A stretch of 39,808 nt of DNA, from assembly GCA_902761975.1 (NCBI GenBank), contig CACWMG010000017.1:1-39808 (forward strand), given 5' to 3'. Positions 7,618 through 15,162 of this stretch are shown here, piece by piece. The stretch's first letter is position 1, and every line of letters begins with the position of its first letter. Origin of the DNA: Candidatus Avelusimicrobium pecoris. Its GTDB lineage: Bacteria > Elusimicrobiota > Elusimicrobia > Elusimicrobiales > Elusimicrobiaceae. The translations under genes and the position numbers were made by a program. The notes under the pieces were generated by a model. That model made no database searches. It was given only the letters and a program-made list of their open reading frames with translations, and was not told the origin of the DNA.

Positions 7618-8630
7618 TGCCTAAAATCAGTGCCGAAAAATTAAACGCCGAGCTTTCCAAAGGTACCACCGCCCCCGTCTATTTACTCACGGGGGAGGAC
7701 CTTTACCGCAAGGATAGCGTGATTAAACAACTGCAAACTATTTTGCACCCGGACGATTTTAATTTTTTTAAGGCACAACCTACCTCGCAAGATATTAACG
7801 AGGCCCTGGCCCAAGCCAACACGGCCCCGGTTTTCTCGGACGTGCGCCTAATTATTATTGCGGGCGTGGATAAACTGCGCAAGGGCTCTAAAGAGCAACT
7901 GGCCCTTATTAAATACGCGCAAAATCCTCTCCCCACCACCACCCTGGTGCTTACCCATAACGACGCTAAAAAAATCAAAACTGATAAAACCCTGGCAGAT
8001 GCGTGCGCCGAAACCGGCCGCGTGGTCAACTTTGACGAATTAAAAGCCGACGACCTAGCCGCCTGGGTGCGCCAGTATATGGCGGCGCAAGGACTCAAAC
8101 CCAATTTTGACGCCGTGGATTTACTGTGCGAGAGCGTAGGGAGCGACTTACACGCGCTGGAAAATGAGGTAGAAAAAATTTCCCTTTTTACTGCCCAACG
8201 CACTGACAAAACCGTTACCGCGCAAGACGTACTGGCCTGTATTGGCTTTAAAAAGGACGAAAATCCCTTTGAACTTTCCAACGCACTGACCGCATGCAGT
8301 AAAGCGCGCGCACTAGCGCAAATTGACAAGCTGATTGACGGGGGTGAAGAGCCCGTATCCGTGCTAGCCAAAATGACCTACCCCATTTTAAAAATGGCGC
8401 GCATTAAACGCTTTGCCGAGGCCGGCATGGCACAGGGCGATATTTTGCGTGCCGCAGGCCTTATGTTCTGGGAGTCTCGCCTGGTGCAAAACGCGCGCAA
8501 TTTCCCCCCTCAAAAAAACTTTGCCGCCGCATTAAATAAACTCATTGACGCAGACGCCGGCTTTAAATCTGGTGCCAATCTAGACCCCAAAACTGCCTTA
8601 AAAGGAATTGTGCTTACGTTACTCAAATAG
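7617..8630 (+). CDS. holA: DNA polymerase III delta subunit
   Basis: HolA is the clamp-loader subunit that opens the beta sliding clamp. The 337-residue length fits the family. It begins with the N-terminal AAA+-like domain (PVYLLTGEDLYRKDSVIKQL). The region FSDVRLIIIAGVDKL corresponds to the degenerate Walker B strand, LVLTHNDAKKIKTDKTLADACAETGRVVNF is typical, and ALENEVEKISLFT belongs to the lid domain with the following helical collar domain (NPFELSNALTACSKARAL). The start ATG overlaps the lptE stop, so translation is coupled. It lies in the leuS-lptE-holA cluster and is followed 4 nt later by a helicase gene. Confidence 0.93.
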   Translation: MPKISAEKLNAELSKGTTAPVYLLTGEDLYRKDSVIKQLQTILHPDDFNFFKAQPTSQDINEALAQANTAPVFSDVRLIIIAGVDKLRKGSKEQLALIKYAQNPLPTTTLVLTHNDAKKIKTDKTLADACAETGRVVNFDELKADDLAAWVRQYMAAQGLKPNFDAVDLLCESVGSDLHALENEVEKISLFTAQRTDKTVTAQDVLACIGFKKDENPFELSNALTACSKARALAQIDKLIDGGEEPVSVLAKMTYPILKMARIKRFAEAGMAQGDILRAAGLMFWESRLVQNARNFPPQKNFAAALNKLIDADAGFKSGANLDPKTALKGIVLTLLK

Positions 8631-8634
8631 TTGT

Positions 8635-9933
8635 ATGCCCGCCGATATTATTCTAACCGACGAATTTAAAGACGCCCTTACCCTCCTAGAAAGCAAACCC
8701 TTTATTAAGCCGCTTATCTTTGTAACGGGCCGCGCGGGCACCGGTAAAACGACGCTCTTAAAATACTTTGCTAAGCACACCGCGCAAGAGGTAGTCGTCC
8801 TGGCGACCACGGGGTTGGCGGCCATTAACGTGCACGGGCAGACGGTACACTCTTTTTTCCGCCTAAAACCCGGCAATTTGTTAGACCGCAGTACTTTACG
8901 CCGCTTACCGCGCAAACTGGTAGAAAGCTTTGATACCCTGATTGTGGACGAGGCCTCCATGCTCCGCGCCGATTTACTAGACGCCATGGACCATATTTTG
9001 CGCATTTCCACCCATATGGACGAGCCTTTTGGCAGCAAACAACTTATTTTGTTTGGGGACCTTTACCAACTCCCCCCCGTGGAAGAAAACGAAAACAGCG
9101 GGCTGTTTAGTTATTTTAACGCGCGCTATCCAAGCCCGTATTTTTTTGAGGCGCACGTGCTTAAAGAACTGCCGCTGGAGGTCTTTGAATTAAAACGTAT
9201 TTTCCGCCAAGGGGCCGACCGCGCCTACGCGCAACTGCTTAATTTAATCCGGCAGGGGACAATCTCGCAACCGCAGTTAGACAGCGCGCTAAACAAACAG
9301 GTTTCGGCCGAAACTCCCGCCGTATTGGAAAACGCTATTTTGCTTGCCACCACCAACCAAAGTGCCTTGTGGCGCAACCGCAGTCAGCTAACCAAACTGC
9401 CCGGCACCGAGTTTATTTACCCCGCCACCGCGGACGAAACATTTACCAAAACCCCACCCGCAGACAAAGAACTGCACCTTAAAAAAGGGGCCAAAATTAT
9501 GATGCTTGTGAATGATGACAACTGGGTAAATGGGGATATTGGCACCGTGCACGAACTGGGGCCGGATTTTATCCAGGTGGAATTAAAAGGGGCCATTTAC
9601 GACGTAAAACCCTACGTGTGGGAAGAAGTAGTGTATGAGGTAAATCCGCTTACCCAAAAATTGGCCCCGCGCGTAAAAGGATTTTTCAAGCAATACCCTC
9701 TAAAATTGGCGTGGGCAATTACTATTCACAAATCCCAAGGGCTTACGTTTGATAATATCTATTTGGACATGGGCCGCGGTGCATTTGCCACCGGGCAAAC
9801 GTACGTGGCGCTGAGCCGTTGCCGCACGCTAGCGGGCGTGCACTTAAAACGCCCCATTTTAACTTCAGACGTCCAGTGCGACAAACGCGTGCAACAATTC
9901 TTTGAATACGTAAAAGGCAACACCGTGCGTTAA
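8635..9933 (+). CDS. PIF1-family DNA helicase / AAA ATPase
   Basis: SF1B helicase of the PIF1/RecD group, thought to unwind DNA 5' to 3' and to act on G-quadruplexes and replication barriers. In order: Walker A GRAGTGKTTLL at about residues 31-41, motif Ia LATTGLAAINVHGQTVHSFF, Walker B LIVDEASML near 104, motif III LFGDLYQLPPV, then C-terminal TIHKSQGLTFDNI (motif V) and YVALSRCRTLAGV (motif VI). I start it at the ATG at 8635 just after the holA stop; the longer frame from 8608 would overlap holA without a ribosome-binding site. 432 residues. PIF1 proteins are sporadic in bacteria, and the native partner here is unknown. Confidence 0.9.
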   Translation: MPADIILTDEFKDALTLLESKPFIKPLIFVTGRAGTGKTTLLKYFAKHTAQEVVVLATTGLAAINVHGQTVHSFFRLKPGNLLDRSTLRRLPRKLVESFDTLIVDEASMLRADLLDAMDHILRISTHMDEPFGSKQLILFGDLYQLPPVEENENSGLFSYFNARYPSPYFFEAHVLKELPLEVFELKRIFRQGADRAYAQLLNLIRQGTISQPQLDSALNKQVSAETPAVLENAILLATTNQSALWRNRSQLTKLPGTEFIYPATADETFTKTPPADKELHLKKGAKIMMLVNDDNWVNGDIGTVHELGPDFIQVELKGAIYDVKPYVWEEVVYEVNPLTQKLAPRVKGFFKQYPLKLAWAITIHKSQGLTFDNIYLDMGRGAFATGQTYVALSRCRTLAGVHLKRPILTSDVQCDKRVQQFFEYVKGNTVR

Positions 9934-9956
9934 CTACCGCCGCACGCAAAAGCAAA

Positions 9957-10754
9957 TTAAGACTGTGCTACTTCTTTGGCACGCCGGGCCGTAGCGGCTA
10001 ACGTTTCGCACAATACCTCTTTTAAATCACTGGTAATAAGCACTTCCATTCCCGCCGCCGTACAACCGCCGGGGGTGGCTACTTTTTGCGCCAATTGGGC
10101 GGGGGTAGTGTCCTCGTGCTGGGCTAGTTTAGCGGCCCCAAGGACCGTTTGAATGGCTAACGCGCGCGCTAATTTTTCGTCTAAGCCCTGTGCTTGCGCC
10201 GCGCGGGCTAAGCCGTCTATAAAGTGATACACAAACGCCGGGCCGGAGCCGGACAACGCAGTGGCAACGTCAAAGACCTCCAGGCCAATTTCATACGTGT
10301 GACCCATACTCTCAAAAAGTTTCATCACTTCTTCGCGCACCGGTTGAGGGGTGGCCGCGGCAAATTGGAACAGCGTAACCCCTTCCCCCAACGCAAGCGG
10401 GGTGTTAGGCATCATCCGCACAATGGGCCAATGGGGAAGTACTTTCTCTATTTTTTCCACACTCCAGCCAAGGGCCATACTAATAAGCGGCTTGGCGGCC
10501 ACGCCGGACGCAGCAATTTCACTTAAAATTTGCGACATTTGGGCCGGTTTAACGGCTAAAAACAAGCGGTCTGCCTCGGCAATTACGCGCGCGTTATCCG
10601 TATAAGCGGCAATCCCCAAGGTGCTGGCCAGTAAATTGGCTTTTTCGGGTGTGCGTACGGACGCTAAAATGTTTTCTTTTTTAAACCCTGCTTTTAAAAG
10701 GCCGCGGATGATGGCTCCGCCCATTTCTCCGGCTCCAATAAACCCTAATTTCAT
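9957..10754 (-). CDS. proC: Pyrroline-5-carboxylate reductase
   Basis: Last step of proline synthesis: NAD(P)H-dependent reduction of pyrroline-5-carboxylate to proline. The 265-residue length is typical. The N-terminal Rossmann motif GFIGAGEMGGAIIRGLL starts at residue 4. KPLISMALGWSVEKIEKVLP and VRMMPNTPLALGEGVTL follow, as does the C-terminal dimer signature region ATALSGSGPAFVYHFIDGLA and KVATPGGCTAAGMEVL. The ATG overlaps the proA stop (GTATGA). It is the last gene of the minus-strand operon and converges on the helicase gene with only 23 nt between the stops and no clear terminator. Confidence 0.97.
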   Translation of the reverse strand: MKLGFIGAGEMGGAIIRGLLKAGFKKENILASVRTPEKANLLASTLGIAAYTDNARVIAEADRLFLAVKPAQMSQILSEIAASGVAAKPLISMALGWSVEKIEKVLPHWPIVRMMPNTPLALGEGVTLFQFAAATPQPVREEVMKLFESMGHTYEIGLEVFDVATALSGSGPAFVYHFIDGLARAAQAQGLDEKLARALAIQTVLGAAKLAQHEDTTPAQLAQKVATPGGCTAAGMEVLITSDLKEVLCETLAATARRAKEVAQS

Positions 10755-12055
10755 ACGTTTCCCCCTCTTTTTTTATGCGTAAAAGGCTTGGCGTGCGGCC
10801 CTACATAATCCGCTACCTTTTGCCCGTTTCCGCGCAATTTGTATTTGTAAATGGTAAGCCCCGTTAGCCCCACCGGGCCGCGGGCATGCGTTTTGCCGGT
10901 GCTAATGCCCACCTCGGCCCCAAAGCCGTAGCGGTAACCGTCGGCAAAACGGGTAGAACAATTATGGTACACCCCGGCACTATCCACCGTATTTAAGAAT
11001 AGCTGTACCTCTTGCTCATCTTGCGAAATAATAGCGTCTGTATGATGAGAGCCGTACGTGTTAATATGCGCAGTAGCGGCTTGCACATTGGGCACAAAAC
11101 GGACGGAAAGTTTTTTCTCTCCATATTCTGTGTGCCAATCTTCCACCGGGCCCGCTACCGGCACAAGGGCACCCACCCGTGCGTCCCCATACAACGTAAC
11201 CCCGTGTTCTATGAGCGTATGCAACAATTTCTCTTGCTTGGAAAGGGGCCAATTATCATCTATTAAAAGTGTTTCCAGTGCGTTGCAAGCGGCCGGATAT
11301 TGTGTTTTGGCATCCACCGCCACGTCGCACGCCATAGCGACGTCTGCCGTAGCGGAAATATACATATGGCACACGCCGTCCGCATGCCCGAGCACCGGGA
11401 TACGCGTATTGGCCTTTACATAAGCTAGTAGCCCGTTGCCGCCGCGCGGAATAATTAAATCAATATAGCGGTCCTCTAAAAGCATTTGGGCCGATTCTTC
11501 GCGCGAGGTAAGCAGTGCAAACGAGCCTTGCGGATACCCCGGCACCGTGCTAAGCGCGCTTAAAATGGTTTCCATAAGGGCACTGTTGGTATGCAAAGAT
11601 TCCTTGCCCCCTTTAAGCAGTGCGGCATTGCCTGATTTAATAGCCAGCGCGCAAATTTGCGGGATCACATCCGGCCGGGCCTCAAAAATAATGCCCAGTA
11701 CCCCAATGGGGCACGAAATTTTTTGCAAAATAAGCCCCTCGTCCAGTTCCGTTTCGTCTAGCACCATGCCTACCGGGTCCGGCAAAGCTAAGAGCTGTTC
11801 CATACCGCGCACGGTGGTTTCCAGTTTTTCGGGCGTGAGTTTGAGGCGTTCATACAGGGCTTGTTTCATCTGTCCGGCCGCCAGGGCCGCTTGCGCGGCT
11901 TGCAAATCCAACGCGTTGGCCTGTAAAATTTCATCCGCGTGCGCGCGCAGGGCACTAGCCACTTGTTGCAAGGCCGTGTTTTTAACGGACCCCGATAAAG
12001 TGGCTAACCTAAAAGAAGCGTTTTTGGCACGCTGGGCCAGTTCGGTTACGTTCAT
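10751..12055 (-). CDS. proA: Glutamate-5-semialdehyde dehydrogenase (gamma-glutamyl phosphate reductase)
   Basis: Second step of proline synthesis: NADPH reduction of gamma-glutamyl phosphate. 434 residues, ALDH superfamily. Recognisable segments are PIGVLGIIFEARPDVIPQ, ALKSGNAALLKGGKE-type cofactor region (AIKSGNAALLKGGKES), the DLIIPRGG motif, the catalytic Cys in QYPAACNALETLLI, and the C-terminal RFADGYRYGFGAEVGIST and RGPVGLTGLTIYKY. Its start overlaps the proB stop and its stop overlaps the proC start by 4 nt, giving the uncommon full proB-proA-proC cluster. The residue before the common STRF motif is Cys (NCSTRF), where Ala is usual. Confidence 0.97.
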   Translation of the reverse strand: MNVTELAQRAKNASFRLATLSGSVKNTALQQVASALRAHADEILQANALDLQAAQAALAAGQMKQALYERLKLTPEKLETTVRGMEQLLALPDPVGMVLDETELDEGLILQKISCPIGVLGIIFEARPDVIPQICALAIKSGNAALLKGGKESLHTNSALMETILSALSTVPGYPQGSFALLTSREESAQMLLEDRYIDLIIPRGGNGLLAYVKANTRIPVLGHADGVCHMYISATADVAMACDVAVDAKTQYPAACNALETLLIDDNWPLSKQEKLLHTLIEHGVTLYGDARVGALVPVAGPVEDWHTEYGEKKLSVRFVPNVQAATAHINTYGSHHTDAIISQDEQEVQLFLNTVDSAGVYHNCSTRFADGYRYGFGAEVGISTGKTHARGPVGLTGLTIYKYKLRGNGQKVADYVGPHAKPFTHKKRGGNV

Positions 12056-13197
12056 AAGAGTACTATATTATCCCGGTGGACAACCTCGTCATAATTTTTG
12101 GAACCAATTTTTTTGGCAATTTCCGCGGACGCACACCCGGCAAGTTTAGCACATTCTTCACTGGAATAGTTGCTAAGGCCGCGGGCAATTTCGTGGTCTT
12201 TTTCGTCCAAAATAGAAATCGCATCTCCGCGCTCAAAGCTGCCCGCTACGCCGGTAATGCCAATGGGCAAGAGGGAAGATCCTTTTTCCAATAGTGCTTT
12301 TACGGCCCCGGCATTGACGCGCACCCCACCGGAAACATTGGTGGCATACGCCAGCCACAACTTGCGCCCCGGCAAATGAGCGGTAGGTAAAAAGAGCGTA
12401 CCTTTGTAATGTTCCCCCCACAACGTGCTAATGGCCCCGGCTACCTTACCGTAGCTAATGACCATAGCCCCGCCGGAGCGGGTAACAATTTTGGCGGCTT
12501 CCAGTTTGGTTTTCATCCCGCCGCGCCCGCGGGAAGAAGCGCAAAAACCTAAGGCCTCAATTTCAGGCGTAATTTCACGCACCACGTCCAAGCGTTTGGC
12601 GTGTTTGTCTTTGCGCGGATCGGCATTATACAGGCCTTCCACATCACTTAAAATGCAAAGCATATCCGCGTCCATCCCGGCAGTTACCAAGGCGGCCAGT
12701 TTATCGTTATCGCTAAAGCAAACTTTTACGCCCTTGTCTTTATAGGCACGCAGTTCATTGGGGGACACAGTATCATTTTGGTTGATAACCGGGATACACC
12801 CCAGTTCCAAGAGGCGGTTTAACGTATCGCGCAAACTTAAATAGCGGGCGCGGTCGGCAAAATCGTCCTCGGTCAAAAGTATTTGGGCGCATACTACACC
12901 CAGTTCTTTGAACCCACGCTCGTAAAATTTCATCAGCCCAATTTGCCCCACTGCCGCACAAGCTTGCTTAATAGACACGCCGTCCGCGTCGGTAATTCCC
13001 AACACCCGTTTGCCCATACCCACGGCACCCGACGTAACTACAATGACTTCTTTGCCTTGGGCGTGCAAGGCGACCAAATCTTCCATAAACGAGTATAAGC
13101 GCGAAAGGGCCAGTTCGCCTTGATCGGTACTTAAGGCGTTCGTGCCGAATTTAAAAACAATCCGTTTTGATTTTTTAAGTAACTGTGCCGGGGTCAT
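12052..13197 (-). CDS. proB: Glutamate 5-kinase with PUA domain
   Basis: First and normally feedback-inhibited step of proline synthesis, phosphorylating glutamate. 381 residues. The amino-acid kinase domain carries RIVFKFGTNAL near residue 12, VIVVTSGAVGMGKRVLG, the glutamate-binding QNDTVSPNELRAYKDKG region and LCILSDVEGLYNADPR, then RGRGGMKTKLEAAKIVTRSGG. A C-terminal PUA domain (from ~290, GAVKALLEKGSSLLPIGITGV to the end) is present, the long form as in E. coli. The start codon overlaps the stop of the upstream nuclease gene (CAATGA), so the pro genes are translationally coupled to the kinase-regulator operon. Confidence 0.97.
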   Translation of the reverse strand: MTPAQLLKKSKRIVFKFGTNALSTDQGELALSRLYSFMEDLVALHAQGKEVIVVTSGAVGMGKRVLGITDADGVSIKQACAAVGQIGLMKFYERGFKELGVVCAQILLTEDDFADRARYLSLRDTLNRLLELGCIPVINQNDTVSPNELRAYKDKGVKVCFSDNDKLAALVTAGMDADMLCILSDVEGLYNADPRKDKHAKRLDVVREITPEIEALGFCASSRGRGGMKTKLEAAKIVTRSGGAMVISYGKVAGAISTLWGEHYKGTLFLPTAHLPGRKLWLAYATNVSGGVRVNAGAVKALLEKGSSLLPIGITGVAGSFERGDAISILDEKDHEIARGLSNYSSEECAKLAGCASAEIAKKIGSKNYDEVVHRDNIVLL

Positions 13198-13925
13198 TGG
13201 GCGTCCTCTTTACAGCAGGAAGATTCACACTCATTTTTGAACGCACATTCGCTACAATGGGCGGTATTGGGGGTAAAATCCTGCGCTTCAATTTTTTTGC
13301 CGGTTTCTATAAAAATGTCCAAAATTTTCTGTTCGTCAAACGCCTCAAACGGCGCACTTTGTGTTTGGTTAAAGGCCGTAAAATAATAGGTTACTTTGCC
13401 TTTTTGCATATTCCACGCCCGGCGGGCTCCCACACTGTAAATGCCCAGTTGCAACGAGTCCGTAATCGGTGCGGACAAATCCACATCCGTCCCGGTTTTG
13501 TAGTCTATTACTTCCCACGTACCGTCGGGGTGTTTATCAATGCGGTCAATTTTCCCGCGTAGCGTCCACCCTTCATATTCAAAAATAAATTCGCGCTCGG
13601 TGCTGTCCACGGTGGTTTTGCGTTCATATTCGGCTTGGGCATAGTCTTCCATCATTTTTTTGCCCTTTAAATACCACTCCATTTGCTCGCCCGCGCTACC
13701 GTACCCGGCCCCCAACCAACAGTCATCATAGTAGTTCAAAAGTTCCGACGGGTCATTGCTACTGGCGTGGTACGCCTCCAGCGCGCGGTGGATAGACACT
13801 CCTAGCGAGGACGCCGGCACTAACCCTTCGCGCTTACCGTCTATATATTTGTATTTGTATAAGAGCGGGCACTCCTTATACGTTTTAATTTTGGAAAAAT
13901 TGAGTTCTTTTACGTCACTATACAT
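13194..13925 (-). CDS. PD-(D/E)XK nuclease with probable Fe-S cluster (AddB/Cas4-like)
   Basis: Stand-alone nuclease domain of the RecB/AddB/Cas4 type, 243 residues. Visible hallmarks: an N-terminal FSKIKTYKECPLLYKYKY with one Cys near residue 19, then GVSIHRALEAYH (the conserved His). The catalytic pair is LRGKIDRIDKHPDGTWEVIDYKTG (Asp, then Asp-x-Lys), and SLQLGIYSVGARR is the QxxxY-like motif. The C-terminal cluster is CSECAFKNECESSCC. One N-terminal Cys plus three C-terminal Cys is the pattern of 4Fe-4S-stapled AddB/Cas4 nucleases. AGGAG precedes the ATG, which overlaps the rsmD 3' end by 8 nt. There are no Cas genes or CRISPR repeats nearby and no helicase partner in the operon, so its role in DNA repair is an inference. 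Confidence 0.85.
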   Translation of the reverse strand: MYSDVKELNFSKIKTYKECPLLYKYKYIDGKREGLVPASSLGVSIHRALEAYHASSNDPSELLNYYDDCWLGAGYGSAGEQMEWYLKGKKMMEDYAQAEYERKTTVDSTEREFIFEYEGWTLRGKIDRIDKHPDGTWEVIDYKTGTDVDLSAPITDSLQLGIYSVGARRAWNMQKGKVTYYFTAFNQTQSAPFEAFDEQKILDIFIETGKKIEAQDFTPNTAHCSECAFKNECESSCCKEDAQ

Positions 13926-14511
13926 TTTTCTGCTCCTGTGCGTGGCGGATAAACCGCACCAGTGTATCGCCGTATTTTTCGGTGCGAAACACTTCTAATC
14001 CCTGCGGAATGGCAAACTGCTCGGTTTTGTGGGTTTGAATAACCAGTAGCCCGTTGGGTGCGAGCAACTGCGCGTCTGCCACGTTTTTTAAGGACGGCTC
14101 GGAGAAAGCCAACATTTTATTGTTAATATCCCGGTACGGCGGGCCCATAAAAATGATGTCGTACCCGTCATTATCGCTATAAGCCAGCAACCAATCAAGC
14201 GGTTTTAAAATATCCCCGCGCAGTACTTTGGCACGCTCTTCAAACCCCAAGTGCACTAAATTGCGGTGAATATTTTTAATGCACGCGGGCTCTTTTTCCA
14301 CCATCACGGCTTTAAGCGCCCCGCGGCTAAGTGCCTCTAAAGACACGTTACCCGTACCGGCGAATAAATCCAAAAATTTAGCCCCCGTAATGCGCGGGCG
14401 CAAAATATCAAACAAGGATTGCTTCATCCGGTCCGAAATGGGTTTTACCGGCAAATTTTTTGATACTGAAAAAATTCTTCGTCCGCGGGCGGTACCTGCA
14501 ATAATACGCAT
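13918..14511 (-). CDS. rsmD: 16S rRNA G966 N2-methyltransferase RsmD-like, with altered motif IV
   Basis: RsmD methylates G966 of 16S rRNA in the small subunit. 197 residues, close to normal. MRIIAGTARGRRI at the N-terminus and ISDRMKQSLFDIL are diagnostic, and the SAM-binding motif I reads FLDLFAGTGNVSLEALSRGA. Motif IV, expected as DPPY or NPPY for an N-methyltransferase, reads IIFMGPPYRD, with Gly where Asp/Asn normally contacts the target amine. AAGGAG 5 nt upstream supports the start. It lies between the response regulator and the nuclease gene in the same operon. Activity cannot be assumed because of the Gly. Confidence 0.88.
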   Translation of the reverse strand: MRIIAGTARGRRIFSVSKNLPVKPISDRMKQSLFDILRPRITGAKFLDLFAGTGNVSLEALSRGALKAVMVEKEPACIKNIHRNLVHLGFEERAKVLRGDILKPLDWLLAYSDNDGYDIIFMGPPYRDINNKMLAFSEPSLKNVADAQLLAPNGLLVIQTHKTEQFAIPQGLEVFRTEKYGDTLVRFIRHAQEQKNV

Positions 14512-14520
14512 AGAAACTCC

Positions 14521-15162
14521 TTATAATTGGGCAATGCCTTCCTTGAGTGCGTAACGCACCAATTCGGCTTGTTTGTGGATGCCCAGTTTGCGCATAATGT
14601 TGTTGCGGTGTACGTGAATAGTATTTAAAGAAAGCGTGAAATGCTTGGCAATTTGCTTACTGCTGTATCCTTCGGCAATAAGTTGGAGCACTTCTTTTTC
14701 TTTATTAGTAAGGTGGGTGCCGTCCTTTTTAGGGGCACGTTTGCCCAAAAAACCTTGCACTAAAAATTTAGATATTTTCCCGCCAAAATAAAACCGTCCG
14801 GCGGCTACTTCGCGCACAGCTTCTAAAAGTTCTTCAGCGCGCGACACTTTTACCACAAATCCTTTGGCCCCGGCTTTAAGGGCTTTTTCTACCGATATGC
14901 GGTCATCATACATACTTAAAATAAGCACCTTGGCTTTACGGTCTTGGCGTAAGAGTTTGCTAACGGCCTCCACCCCGTTTAATACCGGCATGGAAATATC
15001 CACGATATACACGTCGGCGGGCGTCTTTTTGGCCAGTTCCAGTAGTTCTTGCCCGTTGGAAACTTCTCCAATTACTTTAAATTCGTCTTTGTCGGTTTCC
15101 AACATCATGCGCACACCTTGGCGTACCAAGGCATGGTCATCTGCTAAAATAATGTTAATCAT
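14521..15162 (-). CDS. NarL/FixJ-family response regulator
   Basis: DNA-binding partner of the upstream kinase. The start is the ATG at 15162 (MINIILADDHALVRQG), which overlaps the kinase stop; the longer frame adds only kinase-overlapping residues. The receiver domain has the acidic pair DD at 8-9, phospho-acceptor Asp at about 55 in VYIVDISMP, and Lys in AKGFVVKVSRAEEL. The LuxR-type helix-turn-helix follows (LTNKEKEVLQLIAEGYSSKQIAKHF then LNTIHVHRNNIMRKLG). 213 residues. It pairs with the HisKA_3 kinase encoded just before it, as usual for this family. Targets are unknown. Confidence 0.95.
   Translation of the reverse strand: MINIILADDHALVRQGVRMMLETDKDEFKVIGEVSNGQELLELAKKTPADVYIVDISMPVLNGVEAVSKLLRQDRKAKVLILSMYDDRISVEKALKAGAKGFVVKVSRAEELLEAVREVAAGRFYFGGKISKFLVQGFLGKRAPKKDGTHLTNKEKEVLQLIAEGYSSKQIAKHFTLSLNTIHVHRNNIMRKLGIHKQAELVRYALKEGIAQL

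Noticed and set aside
7703..8371. 222-codon minus-strand frame inside holA
   Set aside because: Ser-rich low-complexity translation, antisense shadow of a well-supported holA.
8608..8634. Earlier start for the PIF1-like helicase
   Set aside because: It would overlap holA in another frame and has no Shine-Dalgarno; family proteins start near MPADIILTDEF.
13194..13925. Cas4 of a CRISPR system
   Set aside because: No CRISPR repeats and no other cas genes in the window.
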